From Spirochaetia bacterium (lineage in GTDB: Bacteria > Spirochaetota > Spirochaetia > Sphaerochaetales > Sphaerochaetaceae): 64,000 nt of DNA. The notes under the pieces are model-generated. The model saw only the letters and a list, made by a program, of their open reading frames with translations. It searched no databases and was not told the origin of the DNA. Shown in pieces: positions 55,650 through 62,662 of the stretch; the stretch's first letter is position 1; each line of letters opens with the position of its first letter. The stretch lies in the NCBI GenBank assembly GCA_022482625.1, contig JAKVOU010000001.1, positions 1,846,784 through 1,910,783 on the forward strand, given 5' to 3'. A program made the translations under genes and the position numbers.

Positions 55650-55754
55650 GTGAAAAGCAATAAGATTTTTTCATTATTTTTTTACCTCCTTTTAAAGTGT
55701 AATTACGACACCAGCGACTCTCTCCTACACCCTATGCTGGTGTCGTTCTTTTCT
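55650..55754 (+). ncRNA. putative sigma-54-dependent small RNA 2
   Basis: About 105 nt. Shares with sRNA-1 the GTGAAAA start, the AAGATTTTT block, ACCTCCTTTTAA (ACCTCC at 55684-55689) followed by AGTGT-ATT, and the terminal stem GACACCAGC / GCTGGTGTC (55707-55715, 55736-55744). The stem shows base-paired changes versus sRNA-1 (GCGCC/GGCGC to ACACC/GGTGT), which argues that the structure is conserved. The loop keeps GACTCTCTCC. TTCTTTTC follows. Confidence 0.65.
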
Positions 55755-55830
55755 AAGCCCTTTGTATTTTCAAACGTATTTCAGCCGCAAAATTTTTATC
55801 AAATCGCCAGCAGTAGCAAAATCAAACAAG

Positions 55831-55848
55831 TTGGCATGCAAATTGCAT
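55831..55848 (+). promoter_or_regulatory. sigma-54 promoter of sRNA-3
   Basis: TTGGCATGCAAATTGCAT: GG (55833-55834) and GC (55845-55846) 10 nt apart. It lies 208 bp from the second copy. Confidence 0.88.
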
Positions 55849-55857
55849 CAATATTGT

Positions 55858-55956
55858 TGAAAGAATTAGCAATCCTTTCCACAAAGATTTTTTTCATAAC
55901 CTCCTTTTTAAATGATATAAAGCATCGGAATGTTAAATTCCGGTGCTTTATCTTGC
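55858..55956 (+). ncRNA. putative sigma-54-dependent small RNA 3 (divergent member)
   Basis: About 100 nt. Keeps AAAGATTTTTTTCATAACCT and ACCTCC (55899-55904) plus a T-run, but its terminal hairpin is different: a 14-bp stem from 55918 and to 55950 (TAAAGCATCGGAAT / ATTCCGGTGCTTTA), without the C-rich loop. It is therefore the least similar of the three, though the promoter and anti-SD block are retained. Confidence 0.58.
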
Positions 55957-56262
55957 TCTTTGCCTGAAAATCCGCTTAAAATCCTTCTTTTTTAACACAA
56001 AAAGGTATTTTTTACACAAGAAAATTTTCTTCTATCCAAAACTACAAAGACAAACCTAAAGAAAAAGAAAGACTTATCACTATGCAAAATTTTCTCATTT
56101 GTACGTCTTCCGGAGCTTTTTTCACAGTATGTGTCCATATCATATAAATCAAATTTGTATAGCCAGTCTAAGTAAAACAATCAAAATCAATTCATATTAT
56201 TCATAATATAATGTCTTTTTCACCTTGCATTCCATAACAAAAGTCAGGAAAATAAAGCTACT
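55957..56262. other. AT-rich spacer before the SGNH hydrolase gene
   Basis: About 300 bp, very AT-rich, with no gene or clear element that I can support. A weak CAGGAAAA ribosome site precedes the SGNH hydrolase start. Confidence 0.45.
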
Positions 56263-56922
56263 ATGATCCTCAGTATTCTCGGTGATTCAATCTCCACGTA
56301 TGATAATTTCATTCCTGCCGGCAATGCATCTGTCTATCCGTTTTTTGATGTCGATTCTCCATCAAAGACATGGTGGGGCCTGTTGCTGGAACAGACAGGA
56401 CTCCAATTAGGTTGCAATGATTCATATAGCGGCGCAAGAATCACAAAATCCGTTCCTTGGTTTCCTGAATGGAGTTCGTTTATTTCATCCAGGCGGCAGA
56501 ACAATATAAAGGGTGCTGACCTGTTGATTGTCCTCGGAGGCACAAATGACTTCGGCACCCAATACCTGTTACCGACACTGGATGAGTTTACTGAAGCATA
56601 TGCATCACTTGTAAACAGCATAGTAACTGGCAATCCGAATACAAAGTGCTGCTTCTGTACCCCACTGCAACGTACCGATATAGATTTATACACAGCAAAT
56701 CACAAAGGTTTTTCGTTGGCAGACCTACAGCAGTCCATCAGAAATGTCATTGCCACCGACAGCAGGGCATATCTATTGGATATCGGCAGGCATACCATCA
56801 CCAAAGACATGTCCTGCCTCGGTGATGGATTACATCCAAATGCAAAGGGAATGAGTCTGCTGTGCAAATGGATCCTCAAGGACCTTGAAGATTTACAAAT
56901 CATACCTCACCCCAAAAACTGA
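56263..56922 (+). CDS. SGNH/GDSL-family hydrolase
   Basis: 219 aa. Block I 'LGDSIS' with the nucleophile Ser9, block III 'GGTND' and block V 'DGLHPN' with the Asp-x-x-His pair are all present. Cytoplasmic (no signal peptide). Such enzymes are esterases or carbohydrate deacetylases; the substrate is not evident. It is the first plus-strand gene after the sRNA array, but its own ribosome site does not match the anti-SD block better than others. Confidence 0.88.
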   Translation: MILSILGDSISTYDNFIPAGNASVYPFFDVDSPSKTWWGLLLEQTGLQLGCNDSYSGARITKSVPWFPEWSSFISSRRQNNIKGADLLIVLGGTNDFGTQYLLPTLDEFTEAYASLVNSIVTGNPNTKCCFCTPLQRTDIDLYTANHKGFSLADLQQSIRNVIATDSRAYLLDIGRHTITKDMSCLGDGLHPNAKGMSLLCKWILKDLEDLQIIPHPKN

Positions 56923-56992
56923 ATATTTTCCATAGTATCGTTTTTTACTACTGCCGCTCGACTTGTTGCGACAGCTATGGTATATTCGAATC

Positions 56993-57604
56993 ATGGCAAA
57001 CAGCAGACGTGACAAACCGGACTTTTACACAAAGAAAGCTCATAAAGAAGGATATCCTGCCCGTTCAGTCTATAAACTTGAAGAAATACAGCAGCAGTTC
57101 AACATTATCAAAAAAGGAGACCATATATTGGATGTCGGAGCTGCTCCCGGTTCTTGGACCCTCTATACATACAAAGTATTGCTGGAAGGAACAGGCTCCA
57201 TTGTTTCCGTTGATCTCAATCCCCTGCATCTGAACCCAGTACCTCCGACGGTAACTTTTTTCCAAGGTGATGCCTTCTCAAATGAAATAAAGCAGAATCT
57301 CATTGCACATGGTCCATATGATACGATCATCAGCGATGCAGCACCCATGACGACAGGCAATCGTACAGTCGATACCACAAGAAGTGAATGGCTTGCAGAA
57401 CAAGTAGTCTATCTTGCTGCAGAACACCTTAAATATCATGGGAATCTCGTGCTCAAGATATTCCAAGGCAACGGTCAACAGGAAGTCCTTGCCATGATAA
57501 GAAAATTATTCACAAAGGCAAAGCCTTTCAAACCGCAGGCATGCAGAAAAGACTCTTTTGAAATTTTCCTTGTCGGTCTTGACCGCAACAATACGATGCT
57601 ATAA
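56993..57604 (+). CDS. rlmE: 23S rRNA (uridine2552-2'-O)-methyltransferase
   Basis: 203 aa RrmJ/FtsJ enzyme. SAM motif 'DVGAAPGSWTLY', catalytic K-D-K-E tetrad spread over the N-terminal 'RSVYKLEEI', 'ISDAAP' and 'LVLKIFQG' and 'DSFEIFLV', and 'TVTFFQGDAF'. Methylates U2552 of 23S rRNA during large subunit assembly. Start ATG 56993 ('MANSRRDKPDFY'); an upstream extension to 56963 is unlikely. Confidence 0.94.
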   Translation: MANSRRDKPDFYTKKAHKEGYPARSVYKLEEIQQQFNIIKKGDHILDVGAAPGSWTLYTYKVLLEGTGSIVSVDLNPLHLNPVPPTVTFFQGDAFSNEIKQNLIAHGPYDTIISDAAPMTTGNRTVDTTRSEWLAEQVVYLAAEHLKYHGNLVLKIFQGNGQQEVLAMIRKLFTKAKPFKPQACRKDSFEIFLVGLDRNNTML

Positions 57605-57617
57605 CACGATAAAGTTT

Positions 57618-58509
57618 CTACTGTTGCTTTTCTTTTAGTGCACCATCGACATGAATATCCAGTTGCGGAAAAGGTACATCGATACCTTTTTCTGCAAGCT
57701 TACCGACAACTTCGGCATTGAATCTCCAATTCACAGCCCAATAGTCAGAAGGTGCTACCCAAGGACGGACAAGGAAATTGACTGACGAATCAGCAAGTTC
57801 TGAAACTTCTATGATTGGAACAGGATCGCTCAATACCTCTGGATAAGAAGCAAGCATATCCTTGAAAACTTGTCGACAGACCTCCAAATCAGCACCATAT
57901 GGAACTCCTATTGTCATGGAAACTCCCCTTCGGGTCGTAAAGGAATAATTGGTGATAGGGCTGTCCCATGCAACCTTGTTGGACATGGTAATTTTCTTGC
58001 CATCCGGCGTACGGAGAGTCAGACACATCAGATCCATTCCTACTACAGTCCCTGAGAAATCTCCGACTTCTATATAATCTCCCGTCCTGAATGGTTGGTT
58101 GACGACAATCATGACTCCAGAAAAGAAATTTGTAAGGGAATCCTGAAAGGCCAGGCCTAATACTACTCCTGTCACGCCAAGCCCGGCGACCAAAGGGCCC
58201 ATATTTACACCGATATGCTGGAAGGAAAGTTGCAAGGATGATAATCCATCCGATGACTGACACAATCTTTACAAGGTAATTAGCCATCAAGTCACTGATA
58301 TTCTTTGATTTTCGGCAAGCACTGCGCAATACCTTATCCAAAGCCAGCAATACGAACCAGCCGATCAAGATAATAAGCAGTCCGCTCAAAAGATTACGCA
58401 AAAAACCGGCAAAACCGACATTACGCCAGAACATAAGGGTCTGTTGGAGCGAAGTAACTATAGATTCCTCCTGGGTAGCATCTGCAGCAAGGGCCACTAA
58501 TATGTTCAT
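57618..58509 (-). pseudogene. MscS-family mechanosensitive channel, single frameshift
   Basis: Two minus-strand frames make one small-conductance channel. The first gives the signal/TM1-TM2 part ('GLLIILIGWFVLLALDKVLRSA...GWIIILA'), the second TM3 and the beta/ab domains ('LSFQHIGVNMGPLVAGLGVTG', 'AFQDSLTNFFSGVMIV', 'GDFSGTVVGMDLMCLTL'). The join needs removal of one base near 58225-58235 (an extra A in GCAAC, on the minus strand). The pore-lining TM3 is otherwise intact. A functional channel would need the frame restored. Confidence 0.8.
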
Positions 58510-58625
58510 ATCTTTTTACCTCACACTATAAAATCATGGTATTACTATACTATAGAACAAAGATACAGACAAGAAATACTTATAGGTCTTCCATCAACAA
58601 ACGTAGCTTCCGCACTCTTTTAATG

Positions 58626-58659
58626 AAAAATTTTCCTCCCAAGGAAAAACCTCGGAAGG
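58626..58659 (-). terminator. terminator after htpG
   Basis: On the minus strand: CCTTCCGAGG-TTTTT-CCTTGGGAGG stem followed by AAAATTTTT. Confidence 0.7.
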
Positions 58660-58691
58660 AAAAGTTATACAAGCTGGCCGCCAGTAGATGC

Positions 58692-60575
58692 TTATCGGCT
58701 AAGCAACGAATTCAGCTGTTTGGTAAAGGAAACAGGATCCTTCGGCATTACACCCTGGGAAAGCATCGCCTGTCCCAAAAGTACAGCACACAAATCCTTT
58801 GTATATGCTTCATCTTCACTTGCCTCAATTTTTTTGACAAGCGGACTTTCACAATTGACTTCAAGTATAGGTTTGACTTCCTCCACTGTCTGTCCCATGG
58901 ATTTGAGCATCTGCTGCATCTGTACAGTAGGATCATTTTCATCCACGACCACAATGGCAGGAGAATCTACCAAACGGGTAGAAGCAACGACCTTCTTGAC
59001 TGCATCTCCAAGAGTCTTCTGGATTTTTTCTACAACAGCCTTTTCTTCCTTGCTTTCTTCCTGCTTCTTGCCATCATCATTCTTCAGATCATCTACTGCA
59101 CCGCTTTTGTTTATAGCTTTGAGCGGAAGTTCCTTGTAAGTTCCTACAGAGCCGATGACAAAATCATCAATCTCATCACCCATGATGAGTACTTCATATC
59201 CCCGCTTCTTATAAGCTTCAAGCAAAGGACTGGCTTTCAGCGTTTCCTCTTTGCCTCCGGTAATATAATAGATGTTCTTCTGTTCCTCAGGCATCCTTTC
59301 CTTATACTGCGCCAATGATACATACCCCTCATGGTCAGAAGACTTGAACCTGACGAGTTCAAGTAACGTATCCCTATTGGCATAATCACTATACAGGCCT
59401 TCCTTGAGCGGCCTATTGTATTGCCCGATGAACTTCGTATATAACTCCGGATTATCCTCAGAAATCTTCTTGAATTCACCCAAGAGTTTCTTGACGCTCG
59501 CATTCCTTATCGTACTCATGATACGATTCTGCTGAAGAATCTCACGGGAAACATTGAGAGGAAGATCTTCGCTGTCTATGACGCCACGGACAAATCTCAG
59601 ATAAGTAGGCAACAGCTCCTTTTCGTCATCGGTAATGTACACACGCTTGACATAGAGTTTTACACCAGGGCGATAATCCGCATAATTCATATCAAACGGG
59701 GCCTTGCTGGGAACATAGAACAAGGTAGTATATTCTGTAGTACCTTCGGCCTTCGTATGCAGATAGAACATAGGATCATCAGAATCGCTGAAAACATTCT
59801 TGTAGAAGTTGTTATAATCTTCGTCCTTCAGTTCGCTTTTGTTTCTTTTCCAAAGAGCCGTACAGGAATTGATCTGCTCTACCTTGTGCTCGGTAGTCTT
59901 GAGAGGTTCGCCTTTCTCGTCCTTTTTTTTGTCATCATAATTCACTTGGTCATATGCAAGATAAATAGGATAAGCAATATGATCACTGTATTTCTTTATC
60001 AGTTGTTCAATTTCCCATCTGTTCGCATATTCTTTGCCATCATCATTGAGATACATGACGATGGTAGTACCCTGCTGGTCTCTGGAAGCTTCTTCAACGG
60101 TATAGGTACCTTCACCGGTACTGGTCCATTTCCAAGCCTGTTCATCACCTGCTTTGCGGCTGGTCACTTCAAGTTTTGAAGAAACCATGAATGCGCTGTA
60201 GAATCCTACTCCGAACTGTCCGATGAGATTGCTGTCATGACGTTTGTCTTCTTCCATCGCAGCAAGGAACTTTTTTGTTCCGCTGGAGGCTATGGTACCA
60301 AGGTTATTCTCAAGATCATCATGATCCATGCCAAGGCCATTGTCACGAAGGGTAAGTGTTGCATTGTCACCTTCGGTGAATTCTATATCAATCCTCGGTT
60401 CAAAGGGAAAATCCTTAAGTTTCTCATCTGTCAAAGACAGGTATTTGAGCTTGTCTATTGCATCAGATGAATTTGAAATCAGTTCCCTAAGAAAAATCTC
60501 TTTGTTTGAGTATAGAGAATGGATAATGAGCTGCAGAAGCTGTGATACCTCTGTCTTGAATTTCTTACGTTCCAC
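58692..60575 (-). CDS. htpG: HtpG (Hsp90) molecular chaperone
   Basis: 627 aa bacterial Hsp90. N-terminal ATPase Bergerat motifs are visible: 'LISNSSDAIDKLKYLSL', 'DNGLGMD' (Asp of the ATP site), 'GTIASSGTKKF' and 'IGQFGVGFYSAFMV'. Middle domain 'LYVKRVYITDDEKELLPTYLRFVRGVIDSEDLPLNVSREILQ' and a C-terminal dimer domain follow. The start is GTG at 60575 ('VERKKFKTEV') behind GGAGG; no ATG in frame is suitable. It is the full family length. Confidence 0.95.
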   Translation of the reverse strand: MERKKFKTEVSQLLQLIIHSLYSNKEIFLRELISNSSDAIDKLKYLSLTDEKLKDFPFEPRIDIEFTEGDNATLTLRDNGLGMDHDDLENNLGTIASSGTKKFLAAMEEDKRHDSNLIGQFGVGFYSAFMVSSKLEVTSRKAGDEQAWKWTSTGEGTYTVEEASRDQQGTTIVMYLNDDGKEYANRWEIEQLIKKYSDHIAYPIYLAYDQVNYDDKKKDEKGEPLKTTEHKVEQINSCTALWKRNKSELKDEDYNNFYKNVFSDSDDPMFYLHTKAEGTTEYTTLFYVPSKAPFDMNYADYRPGVKLYVKRVYITDDEKELLPTYLRFVRGVIDSEDLPLNVSREILQQNRIMSTIRNASVKKLLGEFKKISEDNPELYTKFIGQYNRPLKEGLYSDYANRDTLLELVRFKSSDHEGYVSLAQYKERMPEEQKNIYYITGGKEETLKASPLLEAYKKRGYEVLIMGDEIDDFVIGSVGTYKELPLKAINKSGAVDDLKNDDGKKQEESKEEKAVVEKIQKTLGDAVKKVVASTRLVDSPAIVVVDENDPTVQMQQMLKSMGQTVEEVKPILEVNCESPLVKKIEASEDEAYTKDLCAVLLGQAMLSQGVMPKDPVSFTKQLNSLLSR

Positions 60576-60841
60576 GTTATACCTCCGAAATACATATACA
60601 TAATTAATTTTAGCAGGAAATCCTGCATTGGCTGCAGGCATAGTCAAAAATACTGAATAATCATCGAGGAGGCAACATGAAATCATGAAAATGCTCCATG
60701 ACTACACATAGAGAGAAAAGTTTGTCCATAGAGAGAAAACACTATCAGGAAAAAAGTATTTTCTTTTTGCCATTCAAGCAAAAACATTGCATAATACCAA
60801 GATAGCCAGCCACAAGGCCAAATGAAACATCAGAGGGAAAT

Positions 60842-61530
60842 ATGGAAAAGGTCAATCTTACACTTCATAGCGGAGCAAACGATACGGTTCCGAATACAAG
60901 ACAATATCTGGACAGCTGCATCGGCATCAAGGCAGATTTCATCGAAGTCGACGCCCGAAGTACAGTAGATGGAACAGTCATCTTGCATCACAACCCGGAC
61001 ATACAAGGCTTGCAAATAAGTACTTCCACCTACACGACACTACAGGAAGCAGACAAGAATCTGACGACATTGGAAGAAGCAATGGTTTTTGCAAAAGAAA
61101 ACAATTTCAAGCTGAACATCGACCTAAAGGATATTTCAACAGCAAAACCATTGGCTACTGTGCTTCAGAAAGCTTCATTTGTGCAGAAATGTGTCATTTC
61201 CGGCTGCCACAAAGAAGATCTTCTGGACATAAGAGCTATTGAGCCCGAAGCAAAGATAATTTTCAATCTGGAGCCGGAAGATTTCGTTTCAGCAAAAGCC
61301 CTGGCAGCAAGAATTGATATGTTGAAGGAACTTGAGCCCATAGCTGCCAATCTCAATTACCGTCTGCTAGCTTCGGATCAAATAGGAAATCTCCTGGAAT
61401 TTCCATCCCACTGTGTGTCTGGACTGTTGATACCGAAGAAGGGTTTACGCTATGCAGTCATTTTGCATTAAACAGTATTACGACAAACCACCCTGCCCTT
61501 TTTTTCCGTCATTATGGATCAATCAAGTAG
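60842..61530 (+). pseudogene. GDPD-family protein, frameshifted near C-terminus
   Basis: The main frame (60842-61471, 209 aa) has the GDPD N-terminus ('LTLHSGANDTVPNT', 'DFIEVDARSTVDGTVILHHNP') and ends abnormally with 'SGLLIPKKGLRYAVILH'. In the -1 frame the true C-terminus continues: 'VWTVDTEEGFTLCSHFALNS' to a TAG at 61530, matching the GDPD signature 'VWTV(N/D)'. Removing one TG unit from TGTGTG at 61412-61418 restores 'SHCVWTVDTEE'. So a dinucleotide insertion broke the gene. Metal-site residues lie upstream of the break. Confidence 0.78.
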
Positions 61531-62509
61531 TTTCTCTTACCTTAAGGCAACATGGCACAATCATTTTTACAGGTTCTTCTTCAGGATTGTTGATCATATC
61601 GAGCAAGCGCCTGGCAGTTAACCTGCACATCTGCTCGATGCAGATCTGGGAAGTCGTAAGAGCTGGTTTTGTCAGCTTGGCCCAGGGAATGTCATCGAAC
61701 CCGGTAACAGATACATCATCCGGTATGACATAGCCTCCACGCATGGCAGCATCGATATATCCCAAGGCCATTGCATCATTGACAAATGCAATTCCTGTTT
61801 TTTCATTCTTTTTCAATTTGATCCGAAGAAAGCAATCAGCACCGTTCTGCAAAGTCGTATCCGGTTCATTGTATACCTCTTCTGGCAATTTGGCCTCCGC
61901 CATTGCCTTTTGGTAACCTATGAGCCTCTGGCGATCATTATACCAATCTGCAGGTCCGGTTACATGAATGATTCTCCTGCAACCCTTTTTAATAAGATGG
62001 CTGACAAGCTCGTATTCAGCTTCCATATCATTGCATATGACTGTATTGACTTTGATTTCCTGCAAATCATTTTCAAGTAAGATATATGGCACCTGATATT
62101 GTTGGATGGAAAGGATTACCCTGCTAGGAATGGATTGCCCCCGTATTATGAAACCGGCAAAATCAGATGGAGAAAGCGGTGTACTGGCAAAATCAACTTT
62201 CTTATCCCTATAAGACAAAGGAATGACAATGAAATTGTTCTTGAGAAAAATCTCCTGGAATTGAGCCAGCGAGTGGTGAAACAAAGCTTCATCCTGCGCC
62301 AAGCCTCTCTTGCGGGCAATGACGCCGATAAAATTGGTCTCCGATTTTGCCAAGTTCCTTGCTGAGCAATTCAAGGAAAAACCTTCAGCTTTTACAGCAG
62401 CAAGCACCTTGTCCCTCGTAGCCTGGCTGATCCCCGGTTTGTCATTCAGGACACGGGAAATAGTCGAAGCTGAAACATCTAGTTTCTTTGCCAATTCCGT
62501 CAAGTTCAT
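61523..62509 (-). CDS. LacI-family regulator next to sugar-binding protein
   Basis: 328 aa. HTH 'NLTELAKKLDVSASTISRVLNDKPGISQ' (2-29) and a LacI ligand-binding domain ('GYIDAAMRGGYVIPDDVSVTGFDDIPWAKL'). Divergent from an ABC binding-protein gene, 153 bp apart, with a LacI-like half-site palindrome (CAAGCGTTTG, 62624-62633) between them. Its 3' end overlaps the GDPD gene on the other strand by 8 bp. Confidence 0.92.
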   Translation of the reverse strand: MNLTELAKKLDVSASTISRVLNDKPGISQATRDKVLAAVKAEGFSLNCSARNLAKSETNFIGVIARKRGLAQDEALFHHSLAQFQEIFLKNNFIVIPLSYRDKKVDFASTPLSPSDFAGFIIRGQSIPSRVILSIQQYQVPYILLENDLQEIKVNTVICNDMEAEYELVSHLIKKGCRRIIHVTGPADWYNDRQRLIGYQKAMAEAKLPEEVYNEPDTTLQNGADCFLRIKLKKNEKTGIAFVNDAMALGYIDAAMRGGYVIPDDVSVTGFDDIPWAKLTKPALTTSQICIEQMCRLTARRLLDMINNPEEEPVKMIVPCCLKVRETT

Positions 62510-62590
62510 TGCAAACTCCTTTTATAATTGTCAAGCTCCTTCTTTGATGCAGCTGATTTAATTGAATACCAGATAAATGAAAAAATCAAC

Positions 62591-62633
62591 TTGACGAATT
62601 ATAAAGCTGATGCAATAATAATGCAAGCGTTTG
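62591..62633 (+). promoter_or_regulatory. promoter and LacI-type operator of the sugar-binding protein gene
   Basis: TTGACG (62591-62596), 17-nt spacer, AATAAT (62614-62619), then CAAGCGTTTG (62624-62633), a 4-of-5 palindrome with the CG centre typical of LacI operators, at the expected transcription start. Confidence 0.65.
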
Positions 62634-62662
62634 TTTTTATTTTGCATCAAGAGGAGGAAGAT

